A DNA stretch of 32,700 nucleotides from Spirogloea muscicola (lineage: Eukaryota > Streptophyta > Zygnematophyceae > Spirogloeales > Spirogloeaceae), in assembly GCA_009602725.1 (NCBI GenBank), contig WELB01000188.1:44413-77112 (forward strand), written 5' to 3'. The translations under genes were made by a program, and so were the position numbers. The stretch's first letter is position 1. The number at the start of each line of letters is the position of its first letter. Below the pieces are notes generated by a model, which searched no databases, had not been told where the DNA came from, and saw only the letters and a program-made list of their open reading frames with translations. Of the stretch, positions 1 through 11,800 are shown piece by piece.

Positions 1-1582
1 GCGGCAGGCGGCGAGGCCGGGCGGCGCGGGCATGGCGGCGGGGGAGGGGGGCCGCGCGGCGCGCCAGTCGCCTCACGAGAGAAGCAGCTCTTCCCACCAA
101 TGTCTGGCAGTGGCTGTGAGACGCCAAGCCGACGGAGTGTAGCAGGCCTCAAACCCCGCAGCCGCCGCCCCCCGGGGGCCTCGTTGGCCGCTTCCACTCG
201 CCGCCGCCTGCATCCGCACTGTGCGCGCTTGCCGTCGGGCCTCGGCCGCTCTCCGTCACTCGACACACGCTGCCCATCGCTCTCTCTCGCGCACCGAGCC
301 GAGCCACTGGCTTCCGTGGCGCTGCTCCGGCTCCCCAAGTTGGCCTGTCGGACCTAATTCTGCTCACTTGCGAGCCCTGAAGTTCCCCTTCAACTGTGCT
401 TTGCCCTGCTACCTTGGACCCTCTCGTAACGAAGGATGTTATTGAGTAGCCCCATCCTCTGAGATCATGCTTTCTTTCTCTCCCCATCCCGTTGAATAGT
501 GCACTGGCTCGGCTCGGCCTCCCTCTTACATCATCCGCACTGCAAATTTCTTCTCTTGCTCGAGACCCACAGTGCCAAACCCTGGCCCACGAACCTCCCA
601 CCCTACATCCAGAACCTCCTACCAGCCGCAGTCGATAGTTGAAGTTTGTGGCCTACTATTCGCGCATCAATCAGTGACCTGAACTTGCTGACTGTGGTTA
701 TTGAGCGGGTCGGCTTGGCAGCAAGCAATGTACATCTGTAGATGTGCATGCCTTGTTGGCCACTTAGACCCTCAATCATACAGTGCACACTACCCTCCTT
801 GACAACCTCCATCTTTCCAACCGAGGCCGGGCTCTCTGCGGCCTTTGCCTGCCCCCATTGTCGAGCCACAGCCCTTCCACTGGCCGGCCCACCGTGGACC
901 CTTGCTCGTCGGTGCTGCCTGCGTGCCCCACAACGCCCACGGATGCTAGGGGATGGTCCCCGAGGCCGCAGCCCGATCGTTCCTGTTCCGCTTCCGAAAC
1001 TCCCTCTCGTCCTCGCTGTACGACCGCTTGGCCAGCTGCGCCCTTAGCGCCAGCTCTCCGGCCCTTGTCGTCCCCACTGTGATGCTCTCCCCACCCTCGC
1101 AACTGCCTTGGCAGCATAGCAAAAGGCCGTCGCCCCCTGGCACTTCTGAGTCATCCACCACTCTCCACTTGCTGCTGCTTGTCGCAGCTTCCTCCCTCTT
1201 GACCCCATCGACCACTTGGGTCTCACTGGTCGCCCTGCAAAGGCCAGCTGCCTCATCGGCCCTGCGAGGCATCTCACGGGGGACGAAGGTGCTTCACTCA
1301 GCACGTCTTAGAGTGCTTGCGCCTGCCATCTCTCAGAAACTTTTGGCTAGCTAGCAAAGCTCCTAACAAGCTATCCATGAAGTACTTCTGCACAAGTTGC
1401 TGCTTTCAGGTAAAGACCAAGACTTGCAGCGAAATTAACAGACTGGCATGCAGGAGCCAAGCAATACAAATACGCAGCACCTGCTCGTGCAAGAGGGCAG
1501 CTGATGGCAAGGAGGAGACGACATTGAATGCAAACGAACAAGTGCATTGTGATAATTGGATAGAGATATAGAGCTCAACCAT
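1..1582. other. No supportable gene; GC-rich left edge then pyrimidine-rich unique and repeat-like DNA
   Basis: The first 60 bases are extremely GC-rich and contain an ATG at 32, resembling the first exons of other genes here, but the frame stops after about 36 codons and no splice-consistent continuation was found. Around 78-118 (GCTCTTCC, then a GTGGCTGTGAGACGCC core) the sequence resembles repeat DNA near 19255-19290 and 20970-20985. Around 483-530 it resembles the repeat near 19150-19200. Open frames at 953-1354 (plus) and 776-1272 (minus) have compositionally biased, unrecognisable translations and were not called. The convergent 3' end of the WDR4-like gene lies just to the right. Confidence 0.5.
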
Positions 1583-4278
1583 CTAGGGATTTCTAAGACC
1601 AACCTTCTTGCAATGAGTCGGACGCGAACAATGGCTGCAGCAGCAAGAAGCTGAGCCTTTGCCCCTGCGGCAGCTTCCATCTGCTCCAAGGAACTTCGGG
1701 TGATTTAGTTCACTGAGCAATGAGCAAACAGGCGCCATCACATCCTTCCCTTCCAACAGTGGGGTGCTGCTCTTCTGCAGGCACACCTGGGGCGTGTGGA
1801 CGTTGTCATCCCTGTCTATCTCTTCTACAGCTCCGGCCACAACCCAGAGCCTCTGGTGCAAGTCGCAGACTATGCTGGTCGGCAGCATCACCTCATCAAT
1901 GGCCAACTTCTAATCATTGCACAGCCCACCGACTGCGGCATCAGTGAGACACAGATATGAAACTTCCAGCAGCCTTTTCAACAAGCAGCTCATTGGCCAG
2001 TCTGGTGGAGCTTCATGCACTGCATATACCGTGCCCACCTGCTGCACTGACAGCACACCGCATGTCACATTGCAGTGCATAATGTAAACCGCGTTCAAAC
2101 TGCAAGGACAACAGTTATGTATACGAGTTTGGTATATTGTAGACAGCCGAATAGAACGGACCAATTCTGCCTCAGGAACTTGTCCAAAGTGGCGCACTGG
2201 AAGATGCTCAAAGCCAGCACAAAGCAAGGCACTAAATGAAACAGCCATCTCATCAATCTGCCACATGTGAGCAGGCAGATATTACACAATGCACGTGCTT
2301 CTATAGATGCACGTGCTTCTTTAGATGAAAGCAAGATCGACAGGGTCCATGTTCAAATAATACTCACCCCTCCACAAGAGTGGCAAGTAAGGGCCCGTCT
2401 CCCACAGGAGTAAGTGCTGTTACTGTGTTGTGATCCTCAGAAACCCTGCTTTTCCCGGTGACCTTCTCTTCCTGCAGAATTGCATACTATGAGCAGAAGG
2501 ACTGCTTGAAAACACACACACAAAGATCCAACATCCCTAAGAACCATGCAATGCCAGGAAAGAAGATATTGCAATCCAGTTACAAGCAGGCTGTGAGTAC
2601 CATGACATGTAAAACATGCAGAGGCCGGCCTACTCGAGGATCCCACAGCCGCACCTGCGGTCACCAGCTAGTATCTGGGACTTAGCCATACATGCAGGCC
2701 TTATTGACTTGGACATAGGGATGGCAAAAACACAAATAAGGTAGTGATGGAACACAAATGGTGCGACAAAGCAGGAAGGCGACAGATGACCAAGACGCGG
2801 AGAGAAAGTACAGGGCTTGACCTTCAACTTACTGTCCCATCGTCACCTCCTGAGATGAGCAGTCCGGCTGGCTGCAGAGAGCTCCCAGCAACAAAGACCA
2901 CACATGACACGAATCTGCCACATGGATCGCAAAAAAGCGCATCACATTTGATTGTGCAAGTCAGTGAAGATTCTGTGAGCCTGAAAGCACTTGGACAAAA
3001 CAGCAAACTTCAACAGGGCAATCTTACATGCAATCGTGGAGACATTGACAGGAAGGTGGTCTGTTGCCAGGGCACTCACGATGTGTGGCCAAGGCAATAG
3101 CTCTGAATTTCAGGAGCACCTTTCAAAGGCTCCTCGGGGAGAATGCTGACCTGCCGCAGTGCAAGGTAAAATTGAATACAACAACTCTCAGATCGCGTGT
3201 GCTTCTATCAAGTGAAATTGGGATTTAGTGCGCTCAATGCAGAGTAACGAGGGAGTGTCTCTGCAAAGTACGCGAATCTTGAAGTCGCGATCGCCAGTCG
3301 CGATGAAGTGCCCATCTGGAGACAGGGCCTGCAAACAAGTTTATGTATCATATATCAGACATACTAGGACATCTGCTCTGAACTCTTTGGAGAAGCAGAG
3401 AAAGGTTGCATACACTCACCTGCTAACTCAATAGCAGTGCTCAGAAGCACAGCATGAAAGGAAACAGGCAATCATCGATTCATTGACCAGTTGAGACGAT
3501 GGCCGATGGGGCAATGCAAGCATGCAACGGCCAGCCTTGGTGGAGCAACATCGACAGGACGCGCAGACAGGACCAGAAGAGCACCAGCTGCACCCACGAT
3601 GCTCGTTACGATGCTGCAGCAGTGCGCCAGGAGCTGAGCAGGCTCTCGGTCGTCATTCTGAGCGGCAACAGAGCTTGTCTCCACTGCCTCTGCTGCCTCC
3701 TCGTCGGCAGGGACGACGGAGACTACGCCGTACTTGTCGGCGATGATCAGCCACCTGGAGTCTCTGCTGAACGTGACGGCACTGACCCGCTTGGCCAACC
3801 GCCTGGCACCGCCCCGTCGATCGCAAATCAACGACAAGCGATGAAGTCAGCAGTTAGTCCATAGGAAAGAGCGACGGGTGTCGATAGCAGACAGTAAAGC
3901 AAGGGCTCCATGGAGCCTCACCAAGTGCGAAGGCACTTCCACGGCGCGCCGCTGCAGTCCCACAGCTTGACGAGCTTGTCGTTCCCGCCCGAGGAGAAGA
4001 GGCGGCCGTTCGGGGAGAAGGCCACGGCCCTCACTGCGTCTGCGTGGTGCGCGGGCCGCGTGTCGTCCGCCAATGGGAGAGCAGCGCCGGCGCTGTGGCG
4101 GAGCGGAGGGGCAGCGCGGTCAGCGCGTGAGGAGCTCCGGCGGTGGCAGCTAGGCGGGAGCGGCGAGAGCGGCGTGCCTGAGGTCAAAGACGCGGAGCGC
4201 GGCGCCCGCCGCCACCACCACGACGTCGCGCAGGGGGTGCGCGGCCACCAGCGCGGGCGCCAGCGCCGGCGGAGGCGG
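1583..4278 (-). CDS. WDR4/Trm82-type WD40 protein, non-catalytic subunit of tRNA (guanine-N7) methyltransferase
   Basis: Probable partner of the METTL1/Trm8 methyltransferase that makes m7G46 in tRNA. Exons read from the sequence: about 4278-4178, 4092-3922, 3802-3598, 3328-3272, 3150-3080, 2914-2833, 2654-2601 (or 2634), 2471-2368, one or more unresolved exons between 2367 and 1912, and a final exon about 1911-1583. Family-typical segments in order are ALVAAHPLRDVVVVAAG, AVAFSPNGRLFSSGGNDKLVKLWD, the diagnostic KRVSAVTFSRDSRWLIIADK, ALSPDGHFIATGDRDFKIRV joined in frame to a stretch ending SYCLGHTSFVS, LLISGGDDGT-VRLWDPR, TVTALTPVGDGPLLATLVEG, and LPTSIVCDLHQRLWVV. The first intron (4177-4093) has a GC donor. 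The start codon is not established because an N at 4279 and telomere-like repeats sit right at the N-terminus; an ATG at 4446 joined by an extra intron is possible. It is transcribed divergently from the PX gene. The family call is strong; both gene ends are uncertain. Confidence 0.85.
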
Positions 4279-4341
4279 NGCTTCGGGGTTCGGGGCTTAA
4301 GGGGTTAGGGCTAGGGTTAGGGTTGAGGGGTAGGGTTTCAA
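4279..4341. repeat. Degenerate telomere-like repeat (TTAGGG/TTTAGGG type)
   Basis: Immediately right of the N at 4279, the plus strand carries several imperfect units (GGGGTTAGGG, CTAGGG, TTAGGG, TTGAGGGG, TAGGGTTT). It lies between the divergent WDR4-like and PX genes and may be part of a 5' intron or 5' UTR of either gene. It is too short and degenerate, and too embedded between genes, to be a chromosome end. Confidence 0.75.
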
Positions 4342-4457
4342 TTCCTCAGGGCTTGTGGAAGCGCCCCACCGGCCACCCACCACCGCCTCGACGTCTCGAC
4401 GACGGCCGCGGCGCTTGGCCCCAGCCCCGGCCCCGCGCTTGCATGGCCGCGCGATAG

Positions 4458-7400
4458 ATGCGCGCGCCCGCGGACATGGGCAACCCCGTGGTGCCGCCGC
4501 AGCACGAGCCGCCGGGGCAGCCGCCGCAGCCGGGCCTCCGAGCCGGGCCCTGCCCCTGCGCGCAGCTAGATGGCTCCAATGGCCGCCAGGGGCCTTCCGC
4601 TGACGACTCGCCCAGTGAGAGTGCCACGGCGGCGCCGGCGGGCGCGCATGCGGGGTCCATCGGCAAGGCCGTCCGCGCAGGTGGCCAGCTCGGGCCTGCC
4701 GTGCCCCCTCCGGTGTTTGGCCACGACTTTGGCACCAGCCCTGGAGACCTCCAAGACGCACTCGCCTGGGAAGAGGACATGGGGGAGCCGCTGTTGCTGC
4801 CGACGGCCGCGCCCGCTTGGTCTCGCGGCCCGCAGCGCCAGGACCCTCCTGATGGTGCTTGGTCCGTGGCGGAAGACATGCCTGAGGCTGCCGCCATTGC
4901 CAATGGCGCTGACTGGGCTGACAGTTACACAACGCCGGCTGACGACGTGGGAAGGAGCAATGATTCTGGCAAGGCAGGGCACCGGCTGGCTGTAGATTCT
5001 GCTGGCACTTCTGAGGGTGCCACCAGTGCAGGTCGCTCGTTCAGCGGTGCTCGTGGCCGCCAGGGGGCCTTGCCGCGTGTGATACCAGGGGCTCAGCCAG
5101 ATGGCCGCTCGTTCGGGCCAGCAGCAGAGCGTGACATTGAGCAGCCTGCAGGTCCTGGGCTTGAGCCTGCTCCTGCCGACGGCCTTAGCGAGCAGGCCTG
5201 CAAGGTCAACCGACTGCTAGAGCTTGACAGGAGTATATCAGACACCTTCCTGCGCATGCGCTCGGCCTCAGCAGGCGATCCTCGACAATCGAGCTCGACA
5301 TCAGGTCTGGAGCTAGACTTGCTCCAGCAATCAAGGAGCCAGCTGGGCCAGGGGCAGACAGATCAGAACCTGCTGCTCCAAGATCAGGTCACGTTGCACG
5401 AGATTGACAGTCCAGGCTGCGGCATTGTGCAAGAGCTCGAAGGGGAGCTTGCCAGCTCTGCGCATGGCACCATGGCAGCCACCACAAGTACCTCTGCTCT
5501 TGGGCCTTCCCACCAGCCTCTCGGCCCTGATGAGGTAAGCTGTGCTCTAGAACCACAGCATTGTGCTGGTATTCTCGAAGCAATCAAAGTTGGAGATATG
5601 TGCTGCTCTGTGTAAAGGATTTCCTTTCACCTCAGATATAGTGATACTGATGCTACATGACAGCATTGATACGTTTCAGCTTTCGCGCCACGTAGAGGAG
5701 GTCAATATGCGGGAAGAGTACGTGGACACAGTGGCAGACATGGAGACGGTCCTTCTCAACACCCCAGGGTTTCCTGTCAAGGCCCCTTCGTCGTTGTCCA
5801 GGAGCTCGCAGAGACCAGGGCGCAGAGGGCAGGGGCTGCTCACACCATCGCTGTCCATCCTCACCGCAGCACTTTCAAGAAGCACCTTGGATGGGGAGTT
5901 GCTGCAGCCTTCAGCTGGTGACACTGCGCTGCGAGGCAAATATTGGCAGGGCAAGGCCATCACTGCTGTGGATGTCGAAAAGTGCCTGCTTGTCAAGGGC
6001 GGTGCGTCGCTGGGAGACCGCGCTGTTGGCAAGCGTGACCATGTGGAGTTCGTGATCAGGCTTAGCTCGACCGACGGCAGCGAGTGGACTGCACAACGCA
6101 GATTTCGAGAGCTCTTGGTACTGGACAGCCAGCTCTCCCAGTTCGCGGCGGGCGTAGGTGTGCTATTGCCAGCTGCATGGGAGCGGGTTCGACCAGAGGG
6201 ACGGCTTCTTTTTGGTGGCAGTGGCCAAGATGTGGCCCAACGAAGGGCCAGACTCATGGCAGACTGCCTATCGGCCACGCTCGCTTGCGGGCCTCCGCTG
6301 TCATCTGCTCCACCTCTGTTGAGCTTCCTGTCGCCGCAGAGCACCGAAGACAGGGCATTGCACACAGCAGCATCGTCCAGCTCTATGTCAGGGTCAGCCA
6401 GCAGCTTTGATGCCGAGCTCTCAGTGGCTAACTCGAGCTCGGTGGAGGTTGACGAGGATGGCGGTCGTGGTGACGGATTGAAGGTGGGGCCTGGCAAGAT
6501 GGTGAGGCTCGAGGTGGAAAAGAGGAGGAGGCCTTCCATGGCACATCAGCTCCAGGCACAGCTGTATTCCTGCGCTGGCTGCTCCAGGCAAGGGCTTCGT
6601 GCACCTTACTGCGTTCCTCGAGTGGTCTCTTGAGGGGTCTCCATTGGCACACCACTCATGCAGCTGAATGAATTCATCTGATAATTTGAAATGGTGACTC
6701 TCTTCAGGCCTCTGGAGGCGGCTGGGTTGACAAAGAAGCTAGTGGCTCTGGCAGGTAGGCGGGGCTCGCTCAGCACCTTTCCCAGATGGTGCGAGTACAC
6801 TGGCCAACTGTACTGCAGAAGTTGCCATGTGGACGACGTGGCCATCCTTCCTGCTCTGGTGTTGCACCACTGGGATTTCAAGGCCCGACCTGTGGCGCTG
6901 ATCTCCAAGGCTTACCTTGACTCCATCTATGTGCAGGTCAGTGACTTGGGTCATTCCATGTAGATTTCTGGATGCGCAAGTGCCTAGCAAACAGTCTCAG
7001 GAATGAGGGATGGCCGGGTATTCAGATCTCAGCATACATCACCATAAGTTGTGTGCTCCTGTAGTATGTTCACTCGTGCACATCTTGCACATACTTGCAC
7101 TGGTGAAAGGCTGGCCGCTCATTGCCTTTGTTGTGCAATTCTGTTACTCTGTTCACCTGCGCACATCCCTCATCCCTGTGCAGAATCCATTTCAGACGTC
7201 ACATGTACCAAAGTGTCTGCTTTCTTTGTGCATACAGCCAATGCTCTGCGTGGGTGCTGTGAATCCCTACCTTTATTCTCGCGTTCCCATCCTCGCCCAC
7301 ATGCGGACTCTTCGACGTCGTTTGGCACGCCTTCAAGCTGGGCTGCTGTGCTCTGTCGGAGCAAAATTGCAGATGGTAACAGGATCCCGTCGATACTTGC

Positions 7401-8165
7401 TCGAGGACAGTGATTTCTATGCCCTCAGAGACCTGGCTGATCTTTCAAGGGGCGCATTTGCAGGTCAGCAATGATGCACCATCCTGTTCTGCTTCGATCA
7501 AAAGTAGCTTCAGCTTTTCTGAACAGGAATGCTATAGGCCACAGGCTAAACAACAGTGCCTGAGAATGATGTATATTTGTCTTGAACGTGCAGTGCTCCC
7601 CGGATACCTGAACGGTCTTGTCCTCAAGCTCCAAAAGCACATCCAGGTTGAGTGCAGCGTCTGCCGCACTGGTGGGCAGCTCTGTACTGCTGGAGCGTCA
7701 TGTTGCTATGCCAACTCCCTCATTTTCCTATTCCAGGTGTGTGGCCAACACCCTTGCAATGGTATTGGCTTGCAGATGTGTGCCATCTGACTGGACGAGT
7801 CTTGCTACAATGTTGAAGCTAGGATCTGCTATCAAAGTACATCATGTTCTGCACCTTCTCATAGACAGTTGCTGAAAATACAGAAGGACGATGTTGAGCT
7901 CTGCTCAACCTGCAAGCGGCCTGCTCATGCCGTCTGCCGAAGAGCAGTAGCAGGGTGTCCAGCGTGCACTGGTGAAGCTGCAATGCCAGCGCCAGCTGGC
8001 GGAGCAGAGCAAATTGGCTCTCTCATCGCCTCCCTTGCCAGCAGAATACATTCTCGTACAAGTTCCAAGGGCCAGGCTGGAAAAGAGGCGGATTCGCAGG
8101 AACTGCTCCCAGAGACGGGAGTCTTAAGTATGAACGAGCTTGCGGAGCAAGCCCTGAAGCTTTGA
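4458..8165 (+). CDS. PX domain plus Rubicon-homology (zf-RING_9/DUF4206) protein
   Basis: Likely an endomembrane or autophagy-related phosphoinositide-binding protein; this fusion is known in plants as an uncharacterised PX family. Six exons (4458-5534, 5680-6587, 6708-6936, 7238-7463, 7594-7736, 7884-8165) give one frame of 954 codons from the ATG at 4458. Residues 1 to about 450 are low-complexity and probably disordered. A PX-like domain spans about 455-575 and includes WTAQRRFRELLVLDSQL. The Rubicon-homology domain, about 655-900, has the expected Cys/His pattern: QLYSCAGCSRPL, FPRWCEYTGQLYCRSCH, LHHWDFKARPV, VNPYLYSRVPIL, CSVCRTGGQLC, and a last pair CSTCKRPAHAVC / GCPAC. Intron 6588-6707 uses a GC donor (CCAG|GCAAGG); splicing there restores CSRPLEAAGL. 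In animals the RH domain binds Rab7, so a late-endosome or vacuole role is an inference. Confidence 0.88.
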
Positions 8166-8899
8166 CAGAAGCAGTGGCTGTCTCTGTCCCCTGTTCTTGT
8201 GTAGACGAGTGTGATAGCGACAACCGCTCAGGGTTGCTCGTTTGCATGTAACATGCTTGTATATACATTTCTCCTCATAGCCTGCTTCACTTGCAATGCC
8301 CTCACTACTAGCAGTCAGACTCTTCCACTCCTGGACTGTGTTCCTGATGTCAACCCCATGTAGGGACACGGATCGTTTGTTTCCATCACTCTCCTCATTG
8401 TCATGGAATTGCAACTTTGCAAGTGGGCCAAGGGTCTGCTTTGCACTGCAGAATGCACTATAAAGGACTGCTACTGCCAACCTATTTTTCTCAGACTGTT
8501 CTCGAGGTTCCTCTCTGTGGGCAGCACACAGATTCTGGTGAGGCAATCGGTTCATTAATTTCTCTGCCTCTACGACTGTGCTGGATCAACCCATAGAAGT
8601 CTCGTCATGCTGCCAGATGTCTGCTGCTGTCTACATTGGTCGCTGCTGCTCTGGTAGCCGTTAAGTATGCCTAAGTTCTGCAATGCTAAGATTAACCTGC
8701 ATATTTCAACCTCGTCTCCCTTGTCTCAGCATGTGTCTGAGCATGTCCTTGGCCTTTGTTTAATACAGGCTTGTATTGTTGTGGAGTAAGGCAGTGTGTA
8801 CAGTCTTGTACATTCTTCCAACTGTAAGTGCGTCAGACAATGTCAACTTCTGATATGAAATGGACACAAGACTGGCTCGAAGCTCCTATACGGTGTGCA
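8166..8899. other. Convergent intergenic region
   Basis: About 730 bases between the stop of the PX-RH gene (plus) and the stop of the giant gene (minus). It should hold both 3' UTRs. Apart from the TGTAA signal near its left end, I see no coding or structural feature. Confidence 0.6.
8247..8251 (+). promoter_or_regulatory. Candidate poly(A) signal TGTAA of the PX-RH gene
   Basis: TGTAA occurs 82 bases after the stop codon at 8165. UGUAA is the characteristic polyadenylation signal of many chlorophyte algae. A single 5-mer is weak evidence and is offered mainly because its position fits. Confidence 0.4.
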
Positions 8900-11800
8900 T
8901 CACATCGCAGGAGGAGCGACCTCTCTTTCAAGTGTGCCAAGTTCTCGATGAGCGATCAGAATAGCCAGCTTCTCAGCCTTAACCAGCTCATCAGTACTCA
9001 CGGAAGCATAGTCAAACTTTCCCAGTCGATCGGTGTAGCCATCCTTGTAGTAGGAAACTCTGCCCACCTCTTGACCAGCATCCTGTCTGTATCTTGCATA
9101 GACCTTGACATAAGCACCTGGCAGCGGTGGCCCAGCAATCCCGCTTTCCAGGATTTTCCTCACTGTTAGTACACCCTGACTCTCAATGACCTCCGAGGTC
9201 ATGCGAGGGGTCCTAAATCTGCGAGAAATGAGTACTTGCATCAGACACAGTAGTTGAAAGTCAGCAAAGACTCGTCGCACGAGAATAGAGTTGGGGCAGT
9301 ACCTGGAAAGCATGCGTTGTAAGCCGCCTCCCCGCGCTTCCAACAAAACGTTCACAGTTGACAGCATTTGCGGAAGCTCCAACTTCACAAATTTCAGGGA
9401 CTCAGAGCTCTCGTATTTGTCTTCACTGACGTTGTGTGTCCAATTTGGAACCACATAAGGTTGTTGCTCAGCTTTGCGTGCACGGAATGGGTCTTTTGAG
9501 AAAAGAAGCTCCTCGTCTATGATGTATGCATTTACCTACAAGCATCATAGTGCGTCGCTGGCATCAGATAGAGCAGCAATTTAAGTAAACTAGACTGACA
9601 AAGTATGTGCTCGAGTGATTGACGCTCAGCATAAGGGAAGACCTGGACATATGCCACGGCAAGCTTAGAGCAGATTGGCATCTACCATTGTACAGCTGCA
9701 TTGCAGTGATTGAGCGCGTTCATAGATTCTACCACCCAGATATTTCAGCAAAGGAATGATTAACCGTCTCGTCCTGATGCTTATCACAACAAGGAGAAAA
9801 TAAAGGTGAATGAGTGACCTTAATGCTGGCAATGCCTTGGAATCGAAGTACAACTTTGCCTCCTGTGTCAGCTTCCATCTCCAGAATGGCTGGAAAGGCA
9901 GCTCTTGATACAACAACGTCCTCTTTGGCTTGACCCTCATTAAGCTCAATCTGCCTCAGGGCTTGCACCTGATCTGCGAGCTCCTGGAAGTAAGGCTGCC
10001 AACTGCTGACTGGACAGTTGGGCGCATGCTTCTCTGCCACATGGCCAGCTGTGCCAAGTTCTGAGTCGCCCATGGACATGTCGAGGTATGCTGCCATATA
10101 CCCTGCCTGTAGCTCGGGAATATTGTCTCCATGCCTCACATTGGAAAACAGTCTGGCAGCGTCATCCACCCGGTCCTGCAGCAGCAAATAGTACGCCGCC
10201 TGCAAGGCATGATGACCTGTCGGACCAGAGGGACCAGCAGGCAGCCGAACAAGGAGTGCCAGGAATGATCGATATTGCGCTCTCAAGTCTGGGCTGCTCA
10301 GTCGTTGACTTGCCCTGCCCCCCTTGCCAACAGTGTGAGCCCGAGCATTGACCCATGGAGAGTATTCGAGGTGCTCGTAGAAGGCCGGCATTTGCCGGCC
10401 CCTGGAGCCACTGTGAAGTGGCAGTAGAGTGCCTGCAGACACTGGGTGTCGGCAGGAAGCCACCAAGTGTGGGCAGTGGGCGACAAACTCCCTTATGGCC
10501 TCAGTGTCCTTGTGGAGGATGCCGTAAGCCCAGAGCTTGTGCGAATACCTCTTCCTGTCAGACACACATGTAAGAAGCTCACGTCCTTGTCTATTGATGT
10601 TGAAGAGGTTATTTACTTAAAAAATAGGGCATTCAATAGATGTTACCATCACTGTCACTGAAGACAAAGACTGTACCGTTGACGCAGGATGGAGATGGTG
10701 TCGTTGAAGAATGCAGATGACCTCATGCGCCAGGCCAGCAAAGCCAAGTCAAGCTTGCGGATGTTGGCAGTGCGCAATGCGTCCAATACCTCAATTTCTG
10801 TGCCAAGCTGACTTATGTGCGTCCAAGCTTCATCATCCCTAAGTGCCACTCTCCCGCTCATAGCTGCAGCAACGACTTGCAGGCTAGTGGGGAGGCCCTG
10901 TGCAAAAGCGAGCAGCTCACCTTCCCAGGCTTTGCCTGTCTGTTCTCCTGGCACTATTTCCTCATCTTCTCCAGAATCTGGGACACCCCTTACATACCCT
11001 CTTGACACATGCGCAGGGAACAGTGTGAAGCTTCCCTCTTGCGGAAAGTAGAAACGGATCTCGACTTTGACCATATGTAGTGGTGCCAACTGATGCCTCT
11101 CTACAATCGTGTGAGATCCACCTACAGGTACTGCTCCCTGAGGAATCTGAAGGAGCACCACGATTGACGTTGACGAGGACATTAAGTTGTTGACGGTAGC
11201 CCTCAGGTGGTAGAGCTTCCCACATATCAGTGGGCCATGCCATTTGAGGAGCTTAGCGGGCTTAGCCGGATCAACAAGCGTCTGAGAAAGGAGTACACCG
11301 GAGGCACCAGAGAGCTGTTCGTTAATTGCGACAATCTCGTGCAGCTGCTGGCAATAATAGACCACAGGCCAAGAGGGCAAGCATGTGAACCCTTCTCCTG
11401 TAAGATTCACCTGTCATAAACGCCAACCACAAGGCAAGGGTGAGGTCCAGCTCTCTATGGCATCAACAGCTTGGTCTGCTCATTATGGGAATTGCTTACC
11501 TGATGAGCTGGCAAAGTAGCACTGCCTCCAAATGGAAGGTCCAATATTGCAAGGGCCATCATGGAGCCAGTGAATGTTTCAACAGCGTCTGTGAGGTTGC
11601 TTGTCAAAAAAGGTGTCCATGGGACACTGGCTGTTTTCTCCGTTTGATCTTGTAGTGCAGCGTGACGCGCAAAGGCTGCCCAAAAGGGCGAGATGGGTAC
11701 CAAGTCTGGCCCAGTCTGAGACAGAGGAGTTCGCCAATAGTAGGTCTCGCATAGCTCCTCTGTCAGCTCCGGGGGCCGAAAGAGCTGTTGCAACTCACGC

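Noticed and set aside
953-1354. 133-codon plus-strand frame in the left region
   Set aside because: Ser/Leu/Pro-rich with no recognisable motif, overlapped by similar-quality frames on the other strand, and no splice-consistent extension.
4279-4341. Telomere-like repeats as evidence of a chromosome end
   Set aside because: The units are few and degenerate, lie between genes and continue into unique coding DNA on both sides.
4297-4932. 211- and 185-codon minus-strand frames opposite the start of the PX-RH gene
   Set aside because: They are antisense shadows of GC-rich exon 1; the plus strand splices into a recognisable 954-residue protein.
6747-6785. Apparent small intron GGCAG|GTAGGC...CCCAG in exon 3 of the PX-RH gene
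   Set aside because: Reading through gives FPRWCEYTGQLYC, the expected zinc-binding core, whereas splicing would remove residues and leave a 38-base intron.
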